Shown here piece by piece: positions 21,597-34,800 of a stretch of DNA of 37,590 nt. The translations under genes and the position numbers were made by a program. Each line of letters begins with the position of its first letter. Within the stretch, counting starts at the first letter, position 1. The stretch is taken from positions 1 to 37,590 of the forward strand of contig CAKKTI010000146.1 in the NCBI GenBank assembly GCA_920105805.1, in the 5' to 3' direction. This stretch comes from Condylostoma magnum (taxonomy: Eukaryota; Ciliophora; Heterotrichea; Heterotrichida; Condylostomatidae). The notes below the pieces were generated by a model, which saw only the letters and a program-made list of their open reading frames with translations, was not told the DNA's origin and did not search any database.

Positions 21597-24500
21597 TTAA
21601 AAATTAGTCAAAAACATTCGTGTACTTTGTATATTATAGTTTAGATATTTGTATTCTCTTAGGATATTATAGATTTTGCGTATACTAGAAGAGTTTATTG
21701 ATTGAATGAGTTAAGGGTCTTGGTGTTAAGTTTCAATGTCCTTTACTAGTTGGGCTTAAACAGATTCTAGCCAAGAAAGGGAATCAAATTTAAACTCTTG
21801 TTGTGTTAGGGAAAGTAGAAGGGAGATTCCTAGTGCCACTCCATCATTCTGATTAGAAATTACTGCAATATAACCGCCTTTTTCATTACGGTTTTTAAGC
21901 TTTGCCTTTTGCTCTGTTAAAGTTTCTACATGGATTATCTGTAGAATTGGAATTAATAGGTAAAAATTGCTAAAGATTTCCTTTTATATCTGAATTGAGG
22001 ACTTCAAAGATTGAATGTAATTTTAGATTCAGTCGTAATTATCTATTGATTGTTTCATTTTATGTAGTGAGTCTAAAGCCTATTGTGTATCTTGTTTATA
22101 ATAGGTTTACTGTTGTGAAATATTGCAAAGATACAGTCTTTTATTGACAGTTTGTTTTATAATTGAATGCTGTGTTATTTTGATTAAGGATAAACTATTA
22201 CCGATTGTACTCACATGGTGTAAGATATTGATCAAATAGCTTATTGTTTACGGCTCTTTTTATATAAGTTGTAGTAAATCCATTGCTCTACTTAGACTAT
22301 ATTTTACCTTGGCTTTTTTACTTAAGGATTTCATATAGTTTGCTTCTCTTTATAATATCTTTTATACCGCTATATTACCTAATAACTATTGTAAATAGTT
22401 GATGTTATTTTAAATGATATTGAAACATTTATTAAGTAGATTCTATACAATTGCTAGCCCATTTATATTAATCGATTCACTCAAAACACTAGAATTCAAG
22501 CAAATACTTGTGTCTTTCTTTGCAACTTAAATCAGACAATTATTTTATAAGTCAAAATGGAAAATATTGATCAATGTGTCAAGTTTATTAATGAATTAGA
22601 TTAAGTTCAATTTGTCTTATTAGAATAATCGATTATGGGAAAAATCTACATTTTAATCATAGAACAAGTTTTCAGCTATTAATTAATCAAATTAAGGCTT
22701 AAAGCATTAAATCGATTAACTATAAAAGTATTTTTAAAGCTTTTAATAAACATAATCTTCAATGCGGAAATTCAAAAACTCTATTGAACTTAATTGTGTT
22801 AAATTCTCAAAAGACTAAAAATTTATCATTTGCATATTCTATTCTTTTACACTTTAAATGAATACTTAAATAAGGGGCTTTATGAAATCATTTATCAAGA
22901 TGCTCTTAATACTATTTCTATAATTCAATTATACTTCCTCATGATGCATATGCTTTACATCTTTTAGAAATTAGAAGTTTTAATCAAGAGATCATTAAAA
23001 GCACTCCAGAAGTTGTATTTATTTTGTCTAAGTTATCAAATATTATAAGCAAGGTTTAACTAGTTCATCTAATCAGTAAAGAAATGTTATCTAGGTATTT
23101 TTATGTATATTTCAGTCAATAAGGTATAATACCTTTAATTAATCTAGTAACAAATGGATATGTTAATTGTTTGTAAGTAAAATATCACTCAGTATATTAA
23201 GTGCTATTATGTTTTACTCACTTAAAGGCAAATCGATTATAATTTATAATAGCTTAAAGCTAGATTTAATCATCGGATACTAAGTTTTATTTATCTTCTT
23301 GGTGATTTCTTATAATACTTCTTATTTCAATTCTACTTAAATTTATCAAATATGCAAAAATAAGTCTGCCTTTATGCACTAATATAAGTTTCTTGATTAA
23401 TATAGTAAATTTATTATACTTATGATACAATTTAAATTACTTTTTGGTATTCCCTATTGTAAAAGTAGATGATTTCCTATAAACCTTCTGAATTACAACT
23501 AGACTTATTTTAAAAAATGTAGAAAATTTACTATTCCTTCTTTGTAATCTTTTAAGTTTAATAGTTAATCTCTGATACTGAAGTAATCACTTTAATACTA
23601 ATCGATTTTGGTCAACATTTATGAAGTATATTACTTTTATTATAAAAACTCTTAAAGATTCAGTTCAATATTAAGATCTAGATAGTTATTAATTATATCG
23701 ACAATTGAAAAAATTTCGATTGAATGTGCAAAAGCTATAGGATAAGATAAAACATACTCAATAACCTTCTTCTATAACCTTTTATCATATTCTTAAAAAA
23801 CTGTGCAGTACAGGATATAGAACGCAACTAAATTTACATTTTTACTCTTATATTCTAGCATGCTATTAATTCATTTCAAGCTTATCCTTTACATAAGTTT
23901 ATTATCAATTATATTTCGATTATAATAGAATCTAATTAGTATCGTTTCGAAGCATGATTACATTATAATAGCTTTATCTATTATTTCAACCTAATTTGCT
24001 AATTTTTTCAGTTCAGCTTATGTTAAATTGTACTTTTATTCATCTCCCTCTATACTTACAATTAATTCTTTATATAAAGTTCAATGGGCTCGTAAGTTTA
24101 TGTTTTCTTTAATGATTTAATCAATTTTTATTAACAAGCCTAATGCCTTGGCAACTTCATTAATAATAAAATCAAATTGGATTATTTAATATTCTTATAT
24201 ATCAGAACTAGTAGCTGCGTGAAGTTAATTTACTGTATTCCTGATCAATGCATAGTAAAAGGCTAGTTTATTGCAAAACTTAGGCATTATTTTTAAAAAT
24301 TTACCTATTTAAACTTCTGGATCACCTTATTATATTTCTTAAGCAGGAATAAACCCATCTTCTCCGTATAGATTAAGAGCCTGCATTATTTCTTGCTTGA
24401 AGTACAGTCTTATGTCTTTTAACTTAGCACAATTGTATGTAAACACCATTAGAAACTTATACAAATCATGGTTTTACTGTCTCATTATTTAATACAATCC

Positions 24501-24647
24501 CAAGTAATTATAAACTTTATACTTTAATTAGATAAATTATGACTGTTTTGACCCTTTGCACTTATTAGAATACTGTCTTACTAAATCAATAAATTTTAAT
24601 AATCGAACACTGTATTATATTCCTTAATAAGACACTATCTAGTCCAT
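21597..24647 (-). CDS. WASHC4: WASH complex subunit 4 (SWIP)
   Basis: 1016 residues, somewhat shorter than animal SWIP (about 1170). It is alpha-helical and Leu/Ile-rich throughout. Recognition rests on the C-terminus: GGYIAVISNQNDGVALGISL, then LTQQEFKFDSLSWLESVQAQL and the final helical segment ending QSTRMFLTNF, in the same order as the SWIP end (DGFAMGxAYxLKLL, FDSLHWFxSV, SSARIFF). The N-terminal part (LYKFLMVFTYNCAKLKDIRLYF, EIMQALNLYGEDGFIP) also fits. SWIP is a scaffold of the pentameric WASH complex that nucleates Arp2/3 actin on endosomes. I followed the frame over most of its length without an intron, with TGA as Trp several times. The ATG is 5 nt after the TAA of the EF-hand gene. 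Stop TAA at 21597-21599. Confidence 0.75.
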
Positions 24648-24652
24648 TTTAA

Positions 24653-25450
24653 TTAATAAGGTAAACTCTTTAAACTATTTATATCTAATTGAGTAGATAA
24701 GAATCCAAAAGAGCAAAACATCTCTATTAAATCTTTCTCTTTTGGTTTTTAATACAGTACTTCAATTAGCTTTTAACTTGAAAGATTTTAAGATTATTTA
24801 ATGCCGGAAATTGCAAAGATATACGAGCTAAATGACTCTGAAAGCTCCTCTAGCAAATCAGATTGAACTGTAGTTTATAGTTACAATTTGCATACCTTTT
24901 TGCAATCTTAATAATTTAAAATTCCTCGATTCATTGGATCGTATACTTGGAAGAACATTATAATACGTTCTTCAATAGATCCATGCAATATTTTATCCAT
25001 TGCCTATAGAAATTCATCCCAATCCAAAGTGCCGTTGTTATCAATATCAATTCTATCAAAAAGCATACTTAGTAGTTCAGTTCCTTCCTCAGACCCTCTC
25101 TTTATGCCTTCAACAAAAGATTCTTTATCAATCCCTTGTGTTATATCATGGTTTGGCTTAAGGGCTGTGTTTATCATAAGCAGCGATTTATATTGGGATC
25201 TTAATTACCAAAGTTCTCCATGAGTAAACCTGAATTTCTACATAAGTCGCTTCAATGCTTTATCACCCAAACGAGGCAATTGTGTATCTAGCCGATTACT
25301 TGTTTAACTTAATTTCTATTTTAAGTATACTTATTACAGAGTTATGTTGTTGTTTTTAGAAGAACTACCTGAAAAGCAGAATCTACGAGTATCTTAACGC
25401 TTATTTTTCTAGAAAAGTCTTAAATTTACTTGAGGCCGTTGGTTGTACAT
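24653..25450 (-). CDS. EF-hand protein (one canonical Ca2+ loop)
   Basis: 265 residues from ATG 25450 (MYNQRPQVNLRLFQKNKRQD). After a basic, Ser/Asn-rich N-terminus, residues about 80-195 form an EF-hand domain: KRLMQKFRFTHGELWQL, then FDRIDIDNNGTLDWDEFLQAM with a complete loop (D-x-D-x-N-G-x-L-D-x-x-E/D), then FFQVYDPMNRGILNYQDCKK, a second loop that has lost its acidic positions. The layout resembles calcineurin-B/NCS-like or TBC-associated EF-hand modules, but no specific family is clear. The last ~70 residues are Gln/Ser/Leu-rich. The stop is taken as TAA 24653-24655, 5 nt before the SWIP ATG; earlier TAA codons could be the true end. Confidence 0.7.
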
Positions 25451-25535
25451 TCTTCTAGGTGCATATTTTAACAATTTTTTTGTATTTTAAAACTATTCTG
25501 CTACTTTTTAGTTTAACATAAAAACTAGTTCTTTT
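25451..25535. promoter_or_regulatory. 85-nt divergent promoter region
   Basis: Only 85 nt separate the divergent ATGs of the EF-hand gene (25450, minus) and the multi-TM gene (25536, plus). Both promoters and both 5' UTRs must fit here, so 5' UTRs are very short. No TATA-like consensus stands out against the AT-rich background. Confidence 0.5.
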
Positions 25536-26372
25536 ATGCTGCAATTGTCAGGATTTAGGAAATTAAGGCCTTAAAAGGTATATGAGTCTGATACAATGAT
25601 AAAGTTGTCATTTAGAGGTATATCTGCTAAATTGTAAATTAATTACCCTTCTTTATTGAATATAAATCTTAACTTATGCTTTGCATGAAATCTATTTGAA
25701 GCTAGTTCAAGAAATGAATCCATCTAAGAAATAGCAGATTTTCTGTTATATTTTACGTTTTTCCTATCAAAGTTATAAACAAATCCGGAAATAGATTCAG
25801 ATAAATCTATTAACTCATTGTCTAGTATAACATAAATTTACTTATTAAACATATGAGTTTTTCTAAATTCTTACCTTAACTTTGGAGTGACACTTTAGGT
25901 TTGAGATCGTTTGGTACTACTATAGGTAATACTATTTTATTCTTACTTTAAACTAATATCTCCCAAAGCTAAAATTTTGCTGGGAATGGGATTTTGTTTT
26001 ATTACTCCTTTGTTATCATAGAAATAACTGATTACTTATCCAGGTTTTTAAGTATTGCTGTATATTTTTTTCCTACTTAATGGAGTTTATCTTTGTTACT
26101 TTGCAAAAGCCTACGGCTCAGGCTCTGTTATTAAAGACCGTTTTGGTTTACATGAGAAGGGAGAGAAGAAAGGGAAAAAATTACTTGATTTAACATCCAC
26201 GTCCATTTTATATAGAAAAACTTTTAATTACATCTATTTACATTCCTTTTTAGTTGCTTTACTGTTGTTTTATCTAGATTTTAAAGCTTTAATTAATCTC
26301 TCTTTTACTGTAAATTTTTATGCTTTGTTTTACCTTGATGTCTCTGTTCAAGTAGATGTTGCAAGATCTTAG
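25536..26372 (+). CDS. Unrecognised multi-pass membrane protein
   Basis: 278 residues from ATG 25536 (MLQLSGFRKLRPQKVYESD) to tandem TAG TAA at 26370-26375. The N-terminal 130 residues look like a soluble domain (IKLSFRGISAKLQINYPSLL). Four hydrophobic segments follow (LVLLQVILFYSYFKLI, LLGMGFCFITPLL, VLLYIFFLLNGVYLCYF, YLHSFLVALLLFYLDF) with a conserved-looking loop AKAYGSGSVIKDRFGLHEKG between the third and fourth. The last third has few TAA/TAG codons, unlike most genes here. I do not recognise the family. It converges with the gene at 26441, 68 nt between stops. Confidence 0.65.
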
Positions 26373-26440
26373 TAATTATCGTACTTTTAGTAATTAGGCT
26401 TGTATTATTTAACACATATATTCTATTGCTCTAAATTCGA

Positions 26441-27469
26441 TTAAAGATGTTTTAAATCACAGTCTTTATTACTCTTAGCCCGTACTTTGATCATTGCTGT
26501 TCCATTACACTTACCTGTTATATTATCTATGTTGGTTTAAACATCTACATAATGAACACTTCCACATTTTGTCTTAATCTCTTTATCATCTGTATTTGGA
26601 CCTAAACCCTCTAAAATATAAGAATATGTTTCTGGCTCATCTCTTGGAATATCTTGCAGTTTATTATAAAATGACTGTCTGTGCAACTAACTTATATGCT
26701 AACGTAAATGATTCTGTGTTTTTGAATCTCTGGAATTATGAGTAAATTATATATCAAGATCATTGTTTTCCTTAACTTTCTGCAAGTTTTTATGTGTATA
26801 TGTTAAATCTATCTTTTTTTGATATTATTAGTCAAGAAATGATGCAGTACAAGGCATAATATTACTCTCACGCAATGGGGAAATGTATTTCTATTTAGCA
26901 GTATTAATTTTATGGGGTTCAAAAGATTTAAACTTTACATTAAATTCTTATCTATACACACTCTATGGTTAAAACTATTCATGTTTATCAATACTCCTTG
27001 TTGGGGATAAACTTGGAATGTCCCCAAATGCCCTGCTACTATTATCTAAGATTTTCCTTTCTCTTGGTGTTAATTATTAACTATTTCTAGCTTCTTTTGA
27101 TGGATTTTAAAATATTCTTTATCTACCCTTATTTGCAAAAGCTGTTTAAAATACTGAATTCTTATTAACAATTTTTTCCTTTTTGGGTTGATGGAATAAC
27201 CTATTTGATTACTTGTTGATCTTTTATTAGCTGAGTGGATTATGTTCGTAGCATACACTATGAGATTTTTTATCTTTCAAATCTTATTTTTAACCAGACT
27301 CTATAACCTAGCTTCTATTTAGCTTTGTTTAAAATTACTGAATTTTAGTATTTTTGTAGGTTATTCGATTTCTACTTAAAGATTTTTGAGAATTTGACTG
27401 ATTATATGCATTTGTGTTGAATATATCAGATTAGAATTATCTTTAGAATGTTATTCTTGCTTGTGACAT
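26441..27469 (-). CDS. Unrecognised Gln/Asn/Lys-rich protein with ordered C-terminal domain
   Basis: 342 residues from ATG 27469 (MSQARITFQRQFQSDIFN) to TAA at 26441-26443. The first 230 residues are low-complexity and basic with Phe/Leu spaced among Gln/Asn/Ser, including a proline-directed stretch (SRAFGDIPSLSPTRSIDKHE). The final ~90 residues look folded: YNKLQDIPRDEPETYSYILE, GLGPNTDDKEIKTKCGSVHY and TGKCNGTAMIKVRAKS. I recognise no domain. Read as karyorelict code, the frame would continue to a TGA at 26348-26350 and overlap the opposing gene, so TAA is preferred as stop. Confidence 0.65.
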
Positions 27470-27856
27470 TTTCTCTATCGTTATAAAAGTATTTTAAATA
27501 ATCGTTAAAATCAAGTACAAACATGGCAGAATATGCAAAGGTGCATTCTATATTTATAATTCAAATCATTCTGTATTAAAATAGAATAATAGGTTAATTT
27601 TATCAATGTATTTCTAACAAATCATACAAAGGCTTTTGCTTTTAAGAAAAGTAGATTATTTGAATCATTTTAAGTTTCTATGAAAGTAAACAATTAAATA
27701 TATGCTAAAAGTATAGAAAAACAGTGCGACCAAGCTTCTATTAAAAAGTAAAGCTTTCCCTATCAAAGTACAATGCAAATATAATTACTGCATTAAGCTC
27801 TAACTATCTATAAATATTTCTATTCAAAACTACAACAAATAAATCTATTAAAATAC
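27470..27856. other. 387-nt intergenic stretch
   Basis: Lies between the SDR 3' end and the start of the gene at 27469. It contains one weak plus-strand ORF (separate entry) and otherwise AT-rich DNA without a visible repeat or RNA gene. Confidence 0.4.
27523..27813 (+). CDS. Possible small ORF, hypothetical
   Basis: An ATG at 27523 opens MAEYAKVHSIFIIQIILYQN and stays readable for about 96 codons to TAA 27811-27813 under the ambiguous code, with basic patches (KQLNICQKYRKTVRPSFYQK). The start context and the position, divergent from the gene at 27469 and convergent with the SDR, would suit a gene. But ORFs of this size arise easily when stops are reassigned, and I see no family motif. Confidence 0.25.
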
Positions 27857-28756
27857 CTATTCTACTGCTTTATCTCTGGCATTTAGCTATAACCTAAGTA
27901 AAAAAGGCTATAATTAATAAAAGATAGCAGGTGTATATTTCCTTAGCCAAATCCCAACCTTTAAATAACTTTAAGCTACAGTAACATCATAATCTCTCCA
28001 ATATATCGCAATACCCACTTTCTACGATAAAAAATCAGGATGAAATCCATTAAAAATACTTAGATCAGTTTTACCAACAGTGCCTCCTTAGCCATCAAGA
28101 GAATTTTTAGATATATTAGTTTTTATGAATCCAGGATTAACCATAGTTAAGCTAATATTATACTAAGAAATTTCAGATCTTAAAGAATCTATAAACCCAT
28201 TTAATCCGAATTTTGTAGCGCAGTATCCAGTACGCAATGGAGATCCAATTAAACCTGAAACACTACTAATAACAGCAATTTAGCCTTATTTCTTACTAAT
28301 CATACTGGGTAAAACTCCTTTAATCACAGCGATAGTGCCTAATAGGTTAACATCTATCAGCTATTTTTCAGTCTAAACAGATTTTTAGTTTTCTTCGAAT
28401 AAATATCTGGAAGATATACCAGCATTAGCTATCACAATGTCTATGTCAAATTATGTAGAAATTTCTCTGATAGTATCAATAGTCTCCTAATGGTTGCTTA
28501 TATCGATTTACCTTATATGCACCTTCTAAGGACTTTTACACTCTTATCTTACTCTTTTTAGTTCTTAAACATTCCGAGAAAGAATGATTACATTGGCATT
28601 TTTATTTGAGAAGTATTTAGCTAGGGATTCTCCAATACCTGAGGATGCTCCAGTTATAAGAACCGTTTTATCATTGAACTCAGGCTACTTAACTTTCCTT
28701 AAAATAGTTTTTACAATAAAATAGATGACGATACTCCACACAATATAAAAAATCAT
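27857..28756 (-). CDS. Membrane-anchored short-chain dehydrogenase/reductase (DHRS7-like)
   Basis: 299 residues. Residues 1-22 (MIFYIVWSIVIYFIVKTILR) form a signal-anchor, placing the enzyme on the ER membrane. The Rossmann fold follows: cofactor loop TGASSGIG at 35-42, IVIANAGIS, catalytic Ser in AVISSVSGLIG, and YCATKFG carrying the Tyr and Lys of the Y-x-x-x-K site, then NPGFIKTNIS. So all SDR catalytic residues are present and an NAD(P)H-dependent oxidoreductase acting on a lipid-like substrate is likely; substrate unknown. The C-terminus (LRKYTPAIFY, then LQLNARDKAVE) fits DHRS7B-type proteins. The stop is taken as TAG at 27857-27859, followed by a TAA TAG pair two codons later. Its ATG is 77 nt from the divergent cyclase gene. 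Confidence 0.9.
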
Positions 28757-28833
28757 ACTATTTTTGTATATAATTATTAGATTTACAAAAAAATCTCGCA
28801 ATATACCAAATACATATTTCTTAATAATTTAAA
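28757..28833. promoter_or_regulatory. 77-nt divergent promoter region (SDR / ATPase-cyclase)
   Basis: The complete space between two divergent ATGs. It is AT-rich with an A-run (acaaaaaaatctc) and ttaataatttaaaatg before the downstream start. Both promoters and 5' UTRs must lie here. Confidence 0.5.
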
Positions 28834-31800
28834 ATGCATTCAACAAGTTCCGCACTTTTCAATTCCCCTCAACTCCCTAAAAGCGATTAAGTGTCCCAAA
28901 TCCCAAGAAACTTTTAAATCACAAAGGACAAATCCTTTATTTCCACAATTTATCCAGAAAATGTAATCAAATCAAGTATTTATACCAAATACAATTTGTT
29001 AGCCAAGAATTTGTTCAGCTAATTCAGAAGACCAGCATATATTTGGTTTTTATTCATTTCAATCCTACAACTGATCCCCTTAGACTTAGAATCCACTCCT
29101 AGCTGATCAACAGTTCTGCCCTTATGTCTTCTTTTGACTCTTTGTCTAATGAAAGACGGATATGTTGACTATAAAAGATACCGGCACGATTATGGCCTTA
29201 ATCTACAAGAAGCATTGATTTGGGATTTTGACTCGAACTCCTTTGAAGCTAAACCATGGTCTTAGGTCCGTGTGTCTGATGTAATAATAGTAAAACAGTT
29301 TGATGATGTACCAGCTGATATACTTCTAGCCGCTACTTCAGATAGCAGTTAGTACTCATATGCTGAAACTAGTTAACTAGATGGAGAAAGCAACCTCAAA
29401 CGTTATAAACCAGTTTAGTATTTGTAGGAAGTACTGAATTCTGAGAATAATTTGGCATATGCGAAGGGAAATCTGTATAAGCTGCTTAATTCTAGTATAA
29501 AAACTAAGAGACCAATGAATAACGAAAACAGTATAGAAGGGTAGCTAGTCACGAATAATTAATAGCAGATTATAGATTTTGACCAAAAAAATGTAATTTT
29601 AAGAGGATCTACTCTATATGAAACTGAGTGAATTATCGGAATTGTTTTATTCACTGGAGAAGAAACTAAAATATAAAGAGACCAAGAGCCTATAAGGTAA
29701 AAAACGTCTACTTTTGAAAAACAAATTGATAATTTAACCTATTACCTGTTAGCTGTAATAATTATAATGGTATTTACCAACACAATATCGTATATTATCT
29801 TCAATAATACAAAACAAGGCCAGATTGACTTCTTCCAAGGCGGGCAGCACACATCTTGGTTTCAAATAGCTCTTACTTACTTAGTACTATACAACGCATT
29901 AATACCTATTTCCTTATACATTACACTCATAATAGTAAAAGCAGTCCAAGCTAAGTTTATCGACTGAGACATTTGCCTATATGATGAAGAATTAGATGCT
30001 CCTTCACATGCTAAAACCTTCAGCTTAAACGAAGAGTTAGGATAAGTTGAGTACATATTTGCAGATAAAACAGGAACTATTACAGATAACAACATGATTT
30101 TCAAGAGATTCATAGTTGATGAGTAAGAATACTGTCTATCTCCTCAGAAAATCTAAGATGCTATAGATTAAAGACAGCAAAATGATAGAATGGATAGATT
30201 TTTAAAGGCTGTAGCTTTGTGCCATACGCTCAGAATTAAAAGATAAGATAACCAAGAACAAAACATTGAAGGAATGTATCCAGATGAGAAAGCTTTAATT
30301 CAAGGTGTTACTTAATTCGGATTTATGATTAACTCGATTGGTAATAGAAGATAAATGACTCTATTAGACGAAATTTTTGACTAAAAACTGCAATTTAGGA
30401 TTTTAGGAATTAATGAATTTACAAGTGAAAGAAAAAGGATGTCAATTATTCTATAAAACACAATAACTTTAGAAGGATGAATTATATGCAAAGGAGCTGA
30501 TTGTGCAGTTTTACCCTGTGTTTAAAATTGTAATAAAAGACATGCTAGTTTGTCGGTGGACTAACTCTGTAGAAAAGGATTCAGAACTTTAATTGTAGCG
30601 GGGAGGCATATTACTAAGGAATAAGCAGCTTTTTTCTAATAGGAATACAAAAACTTAGAGAGAAGATTAACAGACACTTAAGAATAAGCTGAATAATTAG
30701 CTTAAACTGTTGAATCTGATTTAGAATTTTATGGAGTCGCCGCAATATAAGATAAAATGCAGATTGGAATTGATAAAGTTATTCAAGAACTGTAAAAAGT
30801 TGATATAAAGTTTAATGTATTGACTGGAGATCATGTGGAAACTACTTTAAGTGTATGCAAGTCTATAAATTTAATTAATGCTTAGTCAAATATACTAAGA
30901 ATTGATGCATTAACTTCATAAAGCCTGTATACTCAAATTAATGAAAGTTTATAGATCTTTTTCTAAGTTAATTAAGTAGATACTAGTCTAGATGAGCTTG
31001 CAGGACTTGATATATAAAGCCCTCATTTATCAAACAGTATTTTGCTACTAAATGGAGCAAGTTTACCTTTTATTTAACAGGATAAAGCATTGATTAAAAA
31101 ATTCTTATTATTAGTATTCTTATCTAAGTCACTTATATGCTATAGAGCTTCTCCATTGCAAAAAGCCTTAATAGTAAGATTAGTTAGGGAGTAGTTACGA
31201 TTTAAGCCAATAACATTATCAATAGGAGACGGAGTTAATGATGTCCCTATGATCCAGGCAGCTAATATTGGTATAGGGATAAAAGGAACTAAGGGAATAC
31301 ATGCTTCAAATGCCAGTGATTTCTCATTACCTAAATTTCAGTATTTAACTCTTTTGCTAATAAAGCATGGAAGATTTAATTATATAAGGAACACAAAAGT
31401 AGCCTTATTGTTTGTATTTAAAAATTTACTACTGATTATTCCTATTTTTTCATACTAGTTTTACAACTTGCACAGCGGATAGCCATTGTTTGATTAATGA
31501 CTCCTTTATACATTCAATATGCTATGAACCTCTTTACCTATACTGGCAATTGGTGTTTTTGATAAAGATATTGAAAAACACTAGTATAGTATTCTGCTTT
31601 ATCAAGACGGAATTGAATCGTAACGGTTTAATTATAAAAGAGTATTTTGCTTGATACTAATAACAATTAATTTCAGTTTCAGTATTTGGCTACTACTCTT
31701 CGAAGCTTTTAAATCTCAGGATTTTATGCAGCAAATTTCTACAACAGAGTTAAGCTTCTTAATATATATGACCATAGTATTAATAGCCAATTTTTATGCA

Positions 31801-34800
31801 CTTTCTATTGCTGATGAAATCAATTTACCTTTGGTTATTGCATTTCTTATTAGTAATGGCTTATTTTTCCTTTGGATTCTCATATACGACGAAACAATGT
31901 GGCCTTCTAGTGAAATGCACGGAATTTATGATAATTACTTATTAGATACCGTAAATCTAATTGAAGGCTAAATTTTACCTTTAGCAATCTTCTTAATTAT
32001 AATTCTATGTATCAGATATTGGTAAAAACTATTTTATCCTTCTTAAGCCTTATAAAGCCAAGTTTTACGTTAAATTTCTGTCTATTAGATTTAAAGGCGT
32101 AAAGTGCACTTTAGGATTAAGTAATATTTTTTAAAGCTAAAGAAGATTTTTAGAAACTTAACATATTACTAAAATTAAGATACACATTATTGAAAGATTT
32201 CGTTAATATTTAAGGATCATAGCTTAGAGAAAGAGTATAACCATTGAATTATACAAAACGGAGTGAGTAGGGCAAGATGAACTATAATGCTTATTGTTGT
32301 GTCTAGTTTGCTGTGAACTTTTGCTTTTATGGATATATTCGATGGAGAGCTTGAAGACTAGTAAGTTTTTATATTAAGAACTATTTCTTGTCTTATTCTA
32401 TCTTTTCTAATTTTGATTACCTTTACAAAGAAGTTTTGGAAACACTATAAATTGATAATACTCCTTATATTTTTTATAGGGATTATTATTAAAATTGTAC
32501 TTGAGCGTTTAGATGATAGTGATGGGTCAATGACAGCAGCCCTTATACCAATAGTAACTTTTATGATATTGTATTTCTCTTCTATTTATATGCTTGCTGC
32601 AAACTTGATATACATACAAATTCACATTGTAAGAATTTGCTTTTTCTATAGTACGCAAGGTGCAGATTTACTAGTCATTTTGCTTTTGGCTATAAATTAT
32701 TTCATACTCCTGAATTTGATAGTTTTACTATGCTTTTTTTTAAGCAGAAATTTAGAAAAGTCCAGAAGAGACGAGTTTTTGAATATAAAAATACTATAAA
32801 AGAGTTTGTAGGAAAGCTAGTAATCAAATGATATTTTCCTACCAAGTATAGGGAAACTGGATAAAAAGGATGAATTAGTAGCAATACAAAGACCATAAGT
32901 AGTTATAATTCAATGTGATATAGTAAATGTATAAGAGATTATATTTGATATAGATTCTGCTTAATTTATCGACATAGTAAATAGCTTTTACTAGCTTTTA
33001 GACGTTATATGCTAAAGTTTTGACATGACAAAGCTATATACCACTAATAAATCATACATAGCTTGTACAGGATTAGAAGATACTTAGAATTTTAATAACT
33101 CAGATATAAAGGCTATTGAATTTGGCTTAGAAGTACTTAAAAGAATAAAAGAAAGTTGGATTCCATGTAGTGTCTAATTATAAGTAATTATTGCTATATC
33201 CCAAGGCCCAGTAATTGCTGGTATGTTTAGAACTGAGAAATCATAATTTACAATACTTGGATAGCCAGTTGATGAAGTTTAGCTCATTTGTTCTTCAAGT
33301 TTAAGTACTAATTTCATATATGTTACTTAGGAAGTATATCATCTTTTGAACTAAGTCTAAGATATAAAATATGAAAGAATAGACAATGTATTAAATTAAT
33401 CTATTTGGTAAGTTGATTATTACTTCAATGAATCTTAGTCAAATAAATCTAGTATTGATGATTTAGTCAGCTAGTACAGATCTCTTGGTTATTTAAACGA
33501 TACTGAGCGTCCCGATGCTGCTAAGAATATTGATATTTCAAATGCTGAAAAACAAATGGAGACAGTATTGGATGAAGATCAATAAAGCTTTGAGTTTTAA
33601 AATGTACTAAATGATTAATTATCTGACTCAAGTAAAAGCTTAGTCAATAAATATCCAATATGCTGCTCAAAAAATAAAAAGGAGAAAAAGTACTAAGATT
33701 ATTCAAATATGCAGAATCATTTAAGATAGTCTAAAGATTTTATAAGAAATTCCCTTGCAAATTGACTTATATAAATAGTATTTTTTGTAAATTATATCGC
33801 AAAAGATGAGTCCAATTATATCATTTTGATAGGATTCAGAATCACCCTAAATTTTATCCTAATTTTCATATACTATCTTGTGTAGTAAAAGAAAATAGGA
33901 TACTCAACCTTTGCATTGACGCTTACTTATCCGATATTTATTATAGTGTCTATTTTTTCCTACTAAATTATCTACTAAGAAATGATATATATTGTGATTA
34001 TAGAGATAATGTACTTAACCCTATTTTTTAGTTAAATTATCAAATAATCCTTATTGACCTAAATTTATTACATATTCGTACTAGTGATAATATCATCAAT
34101 TAGTTTATTTGATGTAAAAGACTATTAAGAATTATTGCTCATCATAGGAATTTTTAGTTGTTTTAATCTAATAGTTTAATTGCTAAAGGAAAAATAATCA
34201 AGACAAATATACAATCTTTAAATAATTCACAAGAAAGAGCTCTAAAAGAACTAATAGAAAGCTTTGAGCAATATTCCCTTATAATTCAGACAGTCTTCAT
34301 CTATTGAAAGTAATGTAATATAAGAAGTTACAGTAATGCATGCTTAAATATGTGGATTAGAAGAATTACTACTTAGTTAGCCACCAGATAATATTATACA
34401 AACTCTCTATGAAATATTTTACATATTCGACAATCTGTGTATATAAAATCAAGTATTTAAACTTTATTCAGTAGGTTTTAATTACATAGTGCTAGGGTTT
34501 AATAATTACAAAGAAACAAGATTACATTATTTAGAGTGCTACAATATTATACAATTAAGTTTGCAAATGAAAGAAAAGATCAAAGAAATATAATAGAATT
34601 TGAATAGGAATTTACAAATAAAAATAGGAATACATATAGGAGATATCATAGGAGGAGTAATGGGGAAAGGAAATGTAAAATTTGATATTTTTGATTCAAG
34701 TAATGATTTAGCCTAGTTATGCGTGTAATAAGGACAATGAGACAATGTGCTGATAACAGAGAGAACAAAAATCCTTTTAGACGAGTATTACTATAGAGAG

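Noticed and set aside
24801-25350. Plus-strand frame starting MPEIAKIYELNDSE with Trp from TGA
   Set aside because: It is antisense to the EF-hand gene, whose canonical loop DIDNNGTLDWDEF is far better evidence; the plus frame becomes Ser/Leu-rich as expected for an antisense shadow.
27060-27090. A possible ~19-nt intron (GT...AG) in the gene at 26441-27469, suggested by an alternative upstream frame starting MYATNIIHSANK
   Set aside because: No GT...AG length here restores the frame, and the correct frame reads continuously from an ATG at 27469, so the other ORF is a shadow.
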